Source: Cristatella mucedo (taxonomy: Eukaryota; Bryozoa; Phylactolaemata; Cristatellidae). Taken from it: a DNA stretch of 64,000 nt. Both the position numbers and the translations under genes were made by a program. The notes beneath the pieces are model-generated. The model had not been told where the DNA came from. It worked only from the letters and a program-made list of their open reading frames with translations, and ran no database searches. The DNA lies in assembly GCA_009760855.2 (NCBI GenBank), contig WPIO01000002.1, forward strand, positions 3,116,001 to 3,180,000, read 5' to 3'. Below, in pieces: positions 1-11,630 of the stretch (the first letter of the stretch is position 1; each line of letters opens with the position of its first letter).

Positions 1-1189
1 AGCTGTGGGTGGCATCATCGGCAGCACTCTCGCTTCTGCAATGTCTAGTACCTTCAACAAGCCAGTCGGGTGCTCACGTCTGCTACCTGAAGGTGGCAAG
101 AGGTGGTGATTGCCTCGTCGACTTCGACGGATAGAAGCGACGGTCGGATGCACAGGCAGCCAGTGAGCAGCCTGCTCATCAGGCAACATCAGTGCAACAT
201 TTGGGACCAGAATTACCAGTCCGGCGAGGAATCTTGATTTGGCTGGTCTGTTGCCGATGAAGATCCTTGATGTACGTCGGATGGCCTGCCGGCCGAAAGG
301 CGGGCCTACCGAAAGCATGAGTCCGCGGGCATAACTAGACAGAGCCTGCTTACAGACGGTACTGGAAAGAGTCGACATCTCGAGCTGGCCACCGGTCGGC
401 AAGCTGCAGCTCGAAAATTCACGGAATTGGTTGTAGTTTTGCAGTTCAGAGCACATGCCTGTCCCTAGAAACTGGGAAGTTAGGAGCTTTACCTGAACGT
501 TGCCCTAGGATCTGAGCATGCCGTGTCGGCTTCGGTCATTTGCAGAGTCATTCGCCTTGCGACCCAACCCTCCTCGATGCCTCCTGAGGGTCAACTTACG
601 ACCTACTCCTCGTGGCCCTCAGGTGCCGACATTTCCAATTGACTGGTTCCTGGCAATGGGAGATTGCACATGAGGCAGCCCATACCGAGTTACGAGTAAA
701 TGAAATAAAAACAGAGCGGATCTTTGAAGTGTGCCTTAAGCTCTGCTACTGGTAATTGATTATCAACGAGGTGCATTTAGCAGGTGTATACTGTATACGG
801 TGAATTTTGATTGTAAGGACTTCAATGCAGGAGCTTCTGCAGCAAAACAATATTCAATGGACCACCTATTTTGCTTCATCCAAGCAGCCTTTGGTGGATC
901 CGAACGAGCATTCAGACATTAGCAGATCGATGGAAATTCTTTCCGTGGGATGTTGCTCAAGATCCATTTCATAATTTGGCAGCCAGAGTTTATATTTGAT
1001 TTCCGTGACAAAAAATTCGCATCTGGATCATCAAGCAGGCATTGGGGGCACAAGATTTTTGCAAAGGGCCTTCATTAAAATCTATTATTGGCCCGCTGTG
1101 ACACGGCTGCTGACAATTTGTGTGCTCATGCATTGCGTTTTTGGCACCATATGCACTCGCAGATGCAGATTCGCCCCTCCCCCATAGGT
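1..1189. other. Gene-free flank
   Basis: I see no convincing coding region, RNA gene or intact transposon here. Open frames are short, overlap on both strands and show no recognisable protein motif. The composition resembles the rest of the host sequence. Confidence 0.5.
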
Positions 1190-1350
1190 CGTTCAAGCCC
1201 TGGTTTATCTCAGAGGTTTATGTGCTAAAGGTGATCACGATTGACTACCGAGGTCGCGAGCTCGAACCCTGTGGCATATGTGTAGCACATAGATAGAGAT
1301 TTGGTATTGTTATGGTGCTACACAAATGAATTGGATTTTATTTTATTTTA
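1190..1350 (+). repeat. tRNA-derived SINE (family A), decayed
   Basis: The stretch carries a pol III B-box-like word (GAGCTCGAACCCTG, about 1258-1271) followed by GGCATATG, a block also seen in better copies at 35868 and 59790. The tail keeps a degenerate AGAGATT stem-loop and ends in an A+T-rich run. The A box is barely recognisable, so this is an old copy. It is called from similarity to the other copies in the window. Confidence 0.45.
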
Positions 1351-1374
1351 GTAGCTGCTACTGATTACTGTGAT

Positions 1375-1505
1375 GTAGGCTCAACCCACCATCGTGGTTA
1401 TGCTACCGAAAGCCACTTAGGCTGTGAGTGCGCTATACAAAACTCTCCCGCATAACACCCACATGGTCTTTATGACTTTGTGGAGTTACAGACGGAGATA
1501 CATAA
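1375..1505 (+). repeat. Dispersed repeat family C
   Basis: About 130 bp matches copies at 24598-24780 (minus), 24895-25075 (plus) and 59470-59625 (plus). Shared blocks include CTACCGAA, a run ending AAAACTCTC.TGCGTAACA and the 3' block GTGGAGTTACAGACGGAGATA. No coding potential. The conserved 3' end suggests the tail of a LINE or SINE, but no parent element is visible. Confidence 0.6.
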
Positions 1506-3144
1506 TGTAACATAATACCCACGCTGCCTTTTTTAAACTAGACGAGATTGCATAATGCTCTTGGCCTACAAGCTCGGCTTGATCAGCTTATGCAGAATTG
1601 TGGTCCTTTGCCTCCCAGAGTGGGCGTACTACATGTGCTACGATATGCCAGCTTTAGACTTCGGTGTGTAAAATGGGGGCGGGGTGGGGGCATTTTCTTT
1701 GGGTGTGCTGCCTGCCTTAAAATCCTACAGCATTCACTGCAGAAGATTCACTACACAATGGAGAAGCTTAGTGAAACACAATCCCGTACCAAGGACAGCT
1801 GGTGTTGAGGATAACAGAAGGAGCAGGAGCCAGCCAATGCTAGCAGTGGTGATGGAAGCTAGGCTTCGTGGTCAACTGTTTCAGAGCAAGATTTATAGCA
1901 ACCATCCAGTAAGAAACTGATTAATAGTAGTTTTTCTCACTTGGGCACTGCTTAGGTGCCTCAGAAATATTCAAGAGAGTGAATATGACTCAAGTCAATG
2001 CTGGCACTAAATGGTAGCTCTTGGGTCTCGTCTGCATTATGAGGTACCCACTACAGCAGGCTAATATAGCACAGATGTCATACGTGTGCAGCTGGATTGC
2101 TTCACATTTATCTAGGCATGCGACTGGTTTGAGTGCAAGGTTTAGCATGGACCAGGATACTGTCCAGCTTCAGCTAGCAGATGTCTGCAGGCATGTTTCT
2201 GTTCCCACACACAATAAATTACTACCGATCAATGTGGGTTGGGGCTAAGTAGGGAGTGAGTTTAAATTATGTGCATATGTCGAACATTAGAACTAGTATT
2301 ATTTGGTATTTGAAGCCTGGATCGCCGTGCTGTGTTTTACCAATTAAGCACACGGTCTTCGGATGTCAAAGGGGGGAAATTAGCAGCATTGCAGTGTCCT
2401 TTAACATTCTCTCGCCGACCTACTGGCCAGAGCCAGCCACAACTTGCCCGCAATTGATGGCTGTCTTAGCTCAGCTTCTTTTTTTTGACAAAAATCTAGA
2501 TCGAGCAATTGCTAGGATTATGACAAAATCCACAGTACATTTTTTGGCTGCCACTGTTCAGCTTTTAGCTTCCTACCTCTGATCTGTGGTGCTAAGATCA
2601 GCACCGTGAGTGTGCATTTATGGGACGTGTGGCCTTCTACATCGAATATTAGAATTATCCAATCTAGCCAATGTTGACATACGAAGTAATGCATCTGTGG
2701 TTAGCTAGTTTAAAACACTTCCATACGCACTTGGGGGTCTCCATCAATCGAGACTAGCTGGATGTAATTGCAGCTTCTCATAGGCTAGAGCAGGCCATGC
2801 TAAATGGCTGTAGACAGCCTTGTGAGTGGTTATGTTACTGCAGCTTGGCTGCTCTTGCTCTTACATCAATAAAGCGATTTGATAGCAGCCCCCACCCCAG
2901 GGCATTACAATGGAGGATACATTAGCATTGTAGTGAGGATCCACCTAGGCAAGCCGAGTCAATGCTAAGTCAATCGTTGCTCAATGTGGGTCTCATAGTA
3001 TTAGGCATAATCCTTGCTCTTGTGTGAAGGATTCCGCAACCTCGGAAATGTCGGAGCCACTTAGACCCAAGCGTTTGCCTACAGCAGAGAGTGAAGTTAG
3101 TGGCTCACTCACCACTCGTTTTGCTGCAAATGTACAACTGGCAA
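1506..3144. other. No gene seen
   Basis: This stretch has only short open frames with no family resemblance and no clear repeat copy. It may hold very old repeat remnants. Confidence 0.45.
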
Positions 3145-4640
3145 TGTTAATAATGATAATGATGACAAATTATTTGCATAGCACTCCAAGAGATCAAAAC
3201 TCTTTCTATGCACATTGCATGTAACGAGCAGGCTGCTTGTCAAAAAGTGGTTAGTGAGAAAATGGACTGTCGAAGATGCATACACGTGCAATGGACACCG
3301 CACAGAGACACAGCGAATACTGTAAGGACTGTGTGGGGTTCTATTGTCAAGTATGGGGATGTAGTGACATCAGTCGGAAGTGAATTCCAAGCATTGAGAG
3401 CATATTAACTGAAGGCATGGTCACCAAAGGATTTGAGGCTGGTTAGAAGCAAAGTCAAATGATTTGAGCCGAAAGAGCCTAGTAGGCTTCAGCAAGAAAA
3501 TGAAGGGACCTAAAATAGAGTGACCGAACATTGAAACCGATAGGAGAGCCAGTGCAGGTCAGTGAGAAATAGTGTACAGTGAAAGCAGCATCATTCACGA
3601 CAGATATGCGTAGCTGTACATTTTTGCACCAACTGTAAGTGTCTTAGTGCAGAGGCAGGAAGACCAGCAAGTAGTGAGTTATAGAAGTCTAGGTGTGATG
3701 TCACAAATGCAGGAACTAGTTTGGCTGCGGTCTCCTTATCTAAGCAACCCCTGATTTTTGAAGTGGCATGTAGAACGTAAGTAGACTTGACAATAAAATT
3801 GATACAGTCACCCATAAAATGTCACCTTGTAGCCGGTTACTCGGGATTGCATGCAGAAGCTGCAGGGGGTATTCTACCCAAGCCCATTTAGAGTGACAGA
3901 TTTGGAAATCTCACTCTAGGATATAACCTAAACCATCGCAGTGTCAGTTGTGCTTAGGCGAGATGATAGGTGCTCAAGAAGCACTTGCTGATGAATGCTA
4001 TCAAAAGCAGCGGAACTAGCCAAGAGACTCTCATTAAGCTAGCATTCCTGAGAGGGTGAGAATATGCTTGCAGCAGTGCTGACCCTGTGAAGTTATCTCT
4101 TAAAACTGACTGTATCTTGCTTGCTAGCTTCGATCTGAGAGCTTAGCTGGTCTGCCACTTCTCCTGCTGATGCCCTCCATAGGACCAGAAATAAGGAGAC
4201 AGGATTGATGGGAGTTGCCTATTTTCTCCTGGTGTCGGGTCGCTATCTAAATGACTGGCAATAGCAAAGCTAAGGGTATATTTGCAATGCTATCTGCATA
4301 GGGCAGCAGCTAATCAAAGCATCGGGGGGGGGGGGAGACCGGTAGGTATGGGATCTATAAGGACAGTGGTCTTCTTAAGACTTAGAGAGCTGAAGTTCGA
4401 GATGGGGTCACTAGTTACAGGCTTAAAACTAAATACCGAGGTATGGCAAAGGCCGTAGGTTAGAAGTCCATTGGGGATGGCCTAACTTCGAGATGGCCTC
4501 TCTGATCCCATCCATCTTCCTGACAAAGAAGCCAGCGAAATGATCCCCGAAATCTAACGCTGTGCAGGCATCACCAGTGTGCCTATTCATCATCCCATTT
4601 CAATCTGCTGAGAAGCACCAGGTCACGAAGCACGGTCTGA
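3145..4640 (-). mobile_element. L2/CR1-like LINE, fragmented 3' part
   Basis: Read on the minus strand, this is a badly decayed copy of the same LINE as at 47512-49047. The frame at 3591-3815 holds the C-terminal reverse transcriptase block HLDFYNSLLAGLP followed by LQLVQ, close to RLDFCNSLLTGLP of the better copy. Further blocks align by eye: the codons for KSFGDRA near 3420 and DAFDSIHQ-like residues near 3990. The tail near 3147-3210 is a diverged triplet run plus a relic of the 3' stem-loop. Frameshifts and stops are many, so it is not functional. The outer limits, especially towards 4640, are approximate. Confidence 0.65.
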
Positions 4641-6671
4641 CTAAACCTTATTGGGGGCCTTCGGGTCCTGTGACCTTCTGGTCCTGTGCATTTTAGAAGT
4701 TGGTGCCAAGCCAAGTCTACTTGCATGTGACCATTGGACCGTTTTAAGCATGCTCTTTGAAGTTCAACCTGATATACCCTCTTGCATAACATGCAAATCT
4801 GGGCCTTTCATATAATAGCAAATAAATTCAGCAACAATTGATGTTTTATTTATTTTTGGTTGGAATTTATTTGGGATTATCCAAATAGCAAAAGAGCTAG
4901 CCATATTTTTTGTGTTAGCCATTATAAGGTCTGCCAGGTTAGCAGCCAGATCTTCCAAAGGGATCTCTACGAGATTTCCGCGTGCCTGAGGTATGTGAAC
5001 GTGACACACCTACTCGATTCTCTCTCTCTCTCTCTCTATTCTTCCCATGGCTGCAGCCTAACTTCTATGAAGTACTTGACGATAATTGAGTGACCTGTAA
5101 CTAGCTTGGTACACAATCTAACGATAGGTATTTAAGATTGTTGGTGCTGTATTATTAGCAGATAAATCTAGCTTTCTAGCATTTTCTTTAAGAATTGCTC
5201 CAGCCTTTGTGCTACAGAAGCAGGCACTGGCTAGAGATTTGGTGTGGTGCTCGTATTGCACATGCCTTCATTAGGTTGCAGGTTTGTGATGCATCTGGAC
5301 AACGAAGAACCGACAGCTAATCAAGCTGACCGTTATTTCGTCAATTTTTATTGCCGACGTGTTTCTGGCTGTCCATCTGTTTACCACAGCCGTGTGAATA
5401 TGCCTGTTGCAACTGTGCATTTTTTTCTATCTGTTTTTGCTTTTGTGTCCAATGTATTCAACTTGTGAATGCATTTTCGAAAGTCCCTCAATGGTCATTT
5501 GGAGTCATCTGTGCGTGCTAATAGCTTGAATTGCTAAAATGAACCAAGTTCTAGCCACAAGTGAGTCATGACGTTCATGCATTCTCAGTCTCGTTGGATT
5601 TGAGCATATATTGCATAGCGTTTTGCAGAGGGGGATTGAGCTGCTTTGGTATCCCCCATGCTTTTTATGCCGCTTTCATGGTTTGTGCAGGTATACAGGA
5701 ATAATGCGGTCTCATGTGCAAAGGAGCACTGTTTCTTTAGACAAGGGTTAACGTCCAATAATTTATAGTCGAACTTTTCAGGCTGCCACAGATAAAGAGT
5801 GCCGCAGCTGTGCATTGGGGGATTCTTTCTGCTCATGCTGTTGCTGGCTTCTGCTGACTCAAGCTGACCACCGAGTTCCGGTGGGTGAAGAAAATGAGAG
5901 GGATGTTCCTTGCATGAGCATACGTGGGTGCTTGATGCATGCACATTCCCCGACACGAACCGTGCTCGATCTAATTTAGCCCTTGCCCCAGCGTGCATTT
6001 CTTCTTCTGTATCAGACTGCTTGCTTTCCATGCTGCAGCCTTTGCAACCCTCGACCGCCACGGGGGACTTTGTGCTTTGCTCGGTTTGTTTCTGCACCAC
6101 GTAATTCATTTTCTGCTACAATGTGATTTTGCCTCTGACAGTCACTCGTCATTATTTGCCTAGGTTTTGTGCACGCATGCACGCATGCACACACGCACAC
6201 GCATGCACACACAAATTCTTGCACCTGCCTGAGGGACTGAGTGGGGCTGAACCGAGTGGCCTCCTTCGTGTCTGTGCCGGCTGCAATGCTTGACCTAGCA
6301 CCACTTGACCTAACACTGCATTCATTGAGCTGCAGTCGATTTCGAGCCTTTGGCTGGTCGGACCTCAGCTCAACGCTGGTGTTGAGTGCTACCATAGCTG
6401 TACGCAGGGCTACATAGATAGAACACAGTGGCGCCGTGTTCAATCCTATGTGCCATATCGTATTCGTGCTCTAAAACACGCCAGCTTGAAAGGCTTCGGC
6501 TTCGACATAAGGAATAAAAGACACGACCGTACCTCTCAGGTGACAAGAAGTAGGGCACTAGCAAGGGTGTACACCCTCGAGCGAGTCTTCGCCTGAGTGC
6601 AAGCCAGCTATTCGTGAATGCAGATTGTAAACTGCACCCGACAGCCTCATGGGATGCATGCCCACGGAGCA
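4641..6671. other. No gene seen; small simple repeats
   Basis: A (TC)n run lies at about 5021-5038 and a minisatellite of ACGCATGC-type units at about 6175-6212. The longest open frame, 174 codons on the minus strand, has no recognisable domain or codon signature and I do not call it a gene. Confidence 0.45.
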
Positions 6672-6850
6672 GACAAAATAATTTAATATAATTTATTTCC
6701 GAGTCTACTTAGTCTCGATGCAGGCGCTTCACATATTCCACTTTGGGGGGTAAGGCTCGAGCCAGCCGACCTCGACCACTAAATACATTCACCTTGACCT
6801 CGGTCGGGGCAAGGGCATTAACCCCTGGGCCAAACCAGACGGCATACATA
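6672..6850 (-). repeat. tRNA-derived SINE (family A)
   Basis: On the minus strand the element begins with an A-box-like TGGCCCAGGGGTTAATG, continues with a CCGAGGTCAAGGTGAATG block, carries a B-box-like GGCTCGAGCC and then GAAGCGCCTG...GAGACTAAGT, the start of the 3' stem-loop shared with the window's LINEs. It ends in an A+T-rich tail. The tRNA-like head marks it as pol III-derived. Confidence 0.7.
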
Positions 6851-7699
6851 CCAGTAGGTGTGTTGGGGAAAAGGCAGCTTCTGTGGGTCTTCTCAAGTAA
6901 GTTGCTCAGCGTCCTTTGTCACCGAAGCTTGGGGGCTCGGGCATGAAATCCATGATAAATTATCTCTGCCCATTAGGGCACCACCGTCAGTCACTTTTAG
7001 GAGAGTTGGCAGCATCCCATTAGCTTCTCTCCAAATAAATGCTTCCCTCGAACTATTGACCGGGCTCTGGTGATTTATTAAGTCTCTCTTTGCTTGAGGG
7101 TCTACGGTCGGATGTTTGCCATAAGCTCTACATTCAGAGCATGCATTTTTTATCATAGTCCGAGACGGTTTAAACTCTTGTACAACGGTGTGCCTCTACG
7201 AAGAGCAGTACAATAGCTGTCTTTCGTGCATTTGGTAGACAGCTAGCAGCCCGAGCAGGGAGGCGGAAGAGGAGGCGGCGGCAGCAGCAGCAATGACAGG
7301 CATCCCCTGTGTGACCAACCCTCTATGGAGATCCCCTGGACCTTCAGCTGTCTGCCGGGCACAAGCAATGACCTGAACAGTATTCTGTAGCAATAGTAAT
7401 AATGAGACCACCAACAACCTTAGTCTGAGCTGTGACAGCACACAGGCGACGATGAGAAAGTGCCGAGGGGGGCTTTAACAACCTCGTATTTGGGCTTGCA
7501 GCACGACAGCTCACAGCCGCTCTCCTCTCTCTCCTGCGCCAAAGCTGTCACTTAACTTGGCGTTCACCCGCACCGCCCTACATTCCGGGAAGCAGCCTGA
7601 TACATCCATACAAGGCTGCAGCCACATCAAAGTCAGACCGGCCGTGCAGCAGCCAAGTGCTAGCATACCCATAAGGCTACTATAAAATGGATATATTCA
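6851..7699. other. No gene seen
   Basis: No coding region or repeat copy is recognised, apart from a short GGC/GCA-rich patch near 7262-7295. Confidence 0.4.
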
Positions 7700-7875
7700 T
7701 TCGTGTAGTATCCTCAGAGAACTTAATCTCTTTCTAGGCACTTGACATATGCTGTAAAGGAAGCATGCCGATATCGTTAGTGATAAACATATGTTAAATG
7801 CACAATGTCAGCATGCATAATATGGTTAGGGGTTGATGTCGGTTAGAAGCTACACTGCTACAAGACCCCGAGGAG
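7700..7875 (-). mobile_element. L2/CR1-like LINE 3' tail
   Basis: The minus strand shows the LINE 3' stem-loop (CCTAGAAAGAGATTAAGTTC near 7718-7737), preceded by a 3' UTR block matching the longer copy at 47580-47720 (the plus-strand words ATAATATGGTTAGGGG and GTCAGCATGCA). The element is 5'-truncated and has no coding part left. Confidence 0.65.
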
Positions 7876-8094
7876 TCAGATGAGAACGCCAAGTCTGAGT
7901 TGGAAGAGAATCAGTTAAACAAGAGCACGACATCCTGCTTAGAAAAAAGGACACTGCAGCCAAGCTATTTCGTGCGTTTTGTCACAACTCGACCAGACAT
8001 AGGTAAACTTACTACTTGCACATATCTTACTGTCTATGCAATGAGCTGCTTACAGTCGGTGCAAAACTCATTTGCCATTAAGCTTGCCCCTCGT

Positions 8095-8672
8095 AAATGT
8101 CACAGCTGCTGCACAGGGCCCTTGGGGGCAGGGGCAGGGGTAAAGGGAGCGGCCACTTCTCACCGACTTGCGTTGGTTGCCCATCAAGAAGCCTATAGAC
8201 TTCGAGGTTCTGTCACTTACATTTAGGTCCCTTTAATCTATTACTGGCTATCTATCTCCGGCCTACCTATTCAAACTACTTGCTAATCAGGCTAGGCATC
8301 GAACTACCTCCTCTCGTGACCCAAGTCACGTGACCCGAGTCGTATAGCTGCGCATTGTATCAGCACCAAATTCTCTGAAGACCGTGCCTTCAGGCCGTTT
8401 GATCCCACGGTGCACAACTCAATCCCGAATGACTCGCGACACCCCTCCGACTTGATAGCTTTTAAAAAGAACCTAAAACCCTTTCAGTTCATTTCAGTAT
8501 TTGCCATCTGAGTCAATTTTTCTTTGTTTGCTTGTGCATGCTGAAATTGCGCACGTTCTCGCGGATCAATTTGCTCGCTCGCTTTTGCAGCACATGTACA
8601 GTTCATAGAAGAAGATTTCGTTCTCTTAGGGTGCAGTGCAAACGTCCTGTTATTACTATTGCTATTAAGAGG
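8095..8672 (+). mobile_element. L2/CR1-like LINE 3' part, old
   Basis: The plus strand encodes scattered blocks of a reverse transcriptase C-terminus: a thumb-like segment ending in SLKTVPSGR, then codons for FKKNLKPF near 8461, the usual last conserved block of these LINEs. The end has a diverged stem-loop (GAAGATTTCGTTCTCTTAGGG) and a triplet-like tail (TTATTACTATTGCTATTA). It is full of stops and frameshifts. Confidence 0.55.
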
Positions 8673-9161
8673 TGAGGAGGTGAGGGGCAGACGTCGCCCG
8701 GGCGCCAAGGGGGCATCAAGAGCAAAATGGATTGTGCAAATTTGAAAACAATTTACATGAGACCACCAGCCTTGATTTCAAGCAAGGCCTAGTTTCAATG
8801 GACTTCACTATTGCTGGCTGGGCTAGATATGCATGTTTGCAAACTTAGCCCAAGCCATAGCTCGATGCTCTAGCCAAGCTAGGAAAGCACAAGAGACAGG
8901 AGGGAGTTCAACCAGAGTATTCGGCTGGCCATCCGTGTTCCAACTGACCTTCCTTCCTGTGTCTGGCCACCCCATCCAGCCTGCCAGAGGAGCTGAATCA
9001 AGAGCAAGCCCGGCCTGTGTCGAGGCTACTGTGTCGAGGGCAGGGCTGTGGGCCAGGAGCCAAGGTGCTTTGGTTGAGCACCGAAATGCTATTAGACCAT
9101 ACACGATAGGCTTAACTGGCTGTGCCAGCCTGTCACATTGAGCTAATACGGTGTCGTTAGT
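8673..9161. other. No gene seen
   Basis: Two frames of about 100 codons lie on opposite strands over the same bases (8823-9141). They shadow each other and carry no motif. I see no gene or repeat here. Confidence 0.4.
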
Positions 9162-9260
9162 TAATAATAATAAGAATAATAATAATGCACTTGATAAAGC
9201 GCCCTCAGAGAATTCAATCTCTTTCTAGGCGATTGGTTTCATACTGCTGCCTAAGTGTGC
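9162..9260 (-). mobile_element. LINE 3' tail
   Basis: A plus-strand (TAA)n run is followed by CACTTGATAAAGCGCCCTC and the reverse of the AGAGATT...TTCTC stem. It is a short 5'-truncated copy. It faces the plus-strand copy at 9540-9616. Confidence 0.75.
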
Positions 9261-9539
9261 TATGGGCACATAGCAGGCTGTTCATGATCGCCAGTACATG
9301 TTTTCATTTGCGTTAAATAGACAAGTTTTTAGTTTTCTTTTACATCTAGTGTTTCTCCCCTATACCTAAATATTAAATCCTGAACCCTTCGGCATAAACT
9401 CTAAACCCAAAAACAATATGTATTAGCTGGTCACGCATGCCAGAGCTCATCTGCTCCGTGTGGTGTTGTTTGTATAATGCCGAGATTATGAACTATGAGC
9501 TGGACAGCTGAGCCCTGATTAGGAATTAAGAGCTTTGCC

Positions 9540-9616
9540 ACTGAAATGTAAAGTGCCTAGAAAGAGATTAAGTTCTCTGAGGGTACTTTATCAAGTGCAT
9601 TATTATTATTATGATT
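9540..9616 (+). mobile_element. LINE 3' tail
   Basis: The sequence AAAGTGCCTAGAAAGAG, then TTCTCTGAGGG, then TATCAAGTGCATTATTATT, is the canonical LINE 3' stem-loop and triplet tail. No coding part remains. Confidence 0.75.
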
Positions 9617-9949
9617 AGAAAGCTTATGAGAGATTCGCAATAGGCCAAGGCTTATGAGCAGCATTTTGCATAAGTATGTACAATAGCGATTATTGTGCCA
9701 CTTGTGACCTGGCCACTACATAAGACTTGAGCCTGACCAAGGCAGCTCTACTGGAGCACCGGTCCACGGATATAGCACTGAGCCGTAAGCTGCTCTTAGC
9801 CGGTGAGCGAGTCGGTTGGAAGTCAACTGTGTGTGTCAACCGTAAGTACAGGCTACAGTCGTGCTTTTAGTAGTACGGCTTTGCTGCTAGTGCCGAGGGC
9901 AGAATACCAAGCGCTGTTTTTTATCGTTGGCATATGCGTCACGATTCGG

Positions 9950-10180
9950 CACTAAAGACACCCCTGGAACTTATGTCTTTCATTGCCAGTTATGGAGATA
10001 TGTTTCTAGTTTGAGAACTGCCTTGCAAGTTCTTCTCACCATAGCTGTATCAGTTGCCAGTGGTGAACGTTGATTTAGCAAGCTTAAGATAATCCGGTCT
10101 TATCTGAGAGCATCAATGAGGCAAGATCGACTCTCTGATTTAGCCTTGTTAAGCATTGAGAAACTCTGGAAAGCATTGAC
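9950..10180 (+). pseudogene. hAT transposase relic, C-terminal dimerisation domain
   Basis: The plus strand at about 10036-10170 encodes VSVASGER, then a TGA stop, then FSKLKIIRSYLRASM, then RLSDLALLSIE. This is the dimerisation block near the C-terminus of hAT superfamily transposases, including the ZMYM1-like animal group. The frame is continuous around one in-frame TGA where members of the family usually have a small residue. No other transposase domain and no terminal inverted repeats are recognised, so this is a dead fragment. Confidence 0.7.
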
Positions 10181-10971
10181 CCTTAAACTGTAGTAGACCA
10201 GTTTGCCACATTTAAGGCCAGAAAAACTAACCTGAGTTGAAGCTGTGATAGCTCCCTTACGCCTTTACTGCAGTTAATATAACTTTCTCGACTCGATACG
10301 CCTGTCGATCGTGTGTTTTGCTTTTCTTCTGTGGTGGGGCCATTTTGCAGCAATTTTATCAAGGTGAGGGGGCCATCTGTAGCTCTGTCCTTGATCGCCG
10401 AAAGATTTCACTACACCCCTGTTACTATTGCTACCATTACTTTTATTATAAGTCATTACAGCTTGTTAACAGCAATGTTGAGGAGCTAAATCGCTTTCTA
10501 GGCACTTCACCTGAGCCGAATAAGAAAGGCATTTCTGTGCATTAGAGGGCAGCACAGCAAGGGTGAGGAGGTAAAGGCTGCCGGGCACGTGACCAGCTGT
10601 CCTCTGCTCTAACTGCATACCCGTAAATCCTTGAATGGGCTGCTGATAAATGTAAAATACTACCGGGCTGCCCTGCTTTCACAGCAGTATTTTCTTTAGG
10701 CAAATTTCAAGTCGAACGAGGCACTGATTCAAGCCGAATTCAATTCCATTTCAAGCCGAACGGCCTGCAACAGCTGCGCTGGCATCCGAATTGCGGCAGG
10801 GCTGCCGGATTTTGCCAGCCGGTTGCTGCAGACGCCTGTTTGTTCAGCAGCTGGACCAGCACATTTAAGCGACTGCATCTGGACACTTCTGCACCAGGTA
10901 TAGGTTCACAGCTGATGTAGGGCAGTCAGGAGAGAGCGAGTAGTGACTCATCTCCATATCCATGCATAGAA
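10181..10971. other. No gene seen
   Basis: No coding region is recognised. The composition is host-like, and short open frames overlap on both strands. Confidence 0.4.
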
Positions 10972-11482
10972 TAATAATAACAAAATAACTGTAGTAATAA
11001 TAATAATACACTTGATAAAGCGCCCTCGGAGAACTGAATCTCTCTCTCTCTCTAGTCGCTTTACATTTGCTGCAAAGGAAACACGATTGAAGGGTCAGTG
11101 GTAGCATGCTCAATAAACAACAAGAATAACATGGTTAGGGGTGACATGCACCGTGACAACATACAAGTATGGTTAGTAGCAGCATGCACAGTGTCAGTAT
11201 GCATAAGCACATAAAGGAGGAATTGCAGGGACCCACTAAATGCTGTCATAAATAGATAGGTTGTTAGTTTCTTTTTAAATGTGCTGGGAGCAAGTGCAAG
11301 TTGGCGAGAAGTGGTATGATGTGGCAACTGCAATGCTCACGACAGACAAGCCTAGCAGCAGAGTTTTGCACCAGCTGTAAGCGCGTGAGTGCACAGGCTG
11401 GTAGGCCAGCAAGCAGTGAGTTACAGAAGTCAAGACAAAATGTCACAAATGCATGGACCCATTTAATTGCAGTATACCGCAT
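10972..11482 (-). mobile_element. L2/CR1-like LINE 3' part
   Basis: The minus strand runs from a reverse transcriptase C-terminal block (LDFCNSLLAGLPAC, then LQLVQNSAARLVCRE, within 11264-11482) to the 3' UTR and the stem-loop/triplet tail at about 10990-11060. Relative to the copy at 47512-49047 an internal piece between the RT block and the 3' UTR is missing. The 5' end is truncated. Confidence 0.75.
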
Positions 11483-11554
11483 AGGTCCTGTAGGGGCAGC
11501 TGCAGGAAAGGCTAGACAGGGAGCAGCTGCATAGGACCCTGTGCCTGCTCACTT

Positions 11555-11630
11555 GCCACCACTCTCTCTCCCCCCTCTCTCTCTCCCCCTCTCTCTCCCC
11601 CTCTCTCTCTCCCCTTCTCTCTCTCCAACT
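11555..11630. repeat. CT-rich low-complexity run
   Basis: Interrupted (CT)n and C-rich units (CCCCCTCTCTCTC). Confidence 0.85.

Noticed and set aside
5585-6109. 174-codon open frame on the minus strand
   Set aside because: No domain, no start or splice context, Cys/Ser/His composition without pattern, and a second long frame overlaps it. Probably chance.
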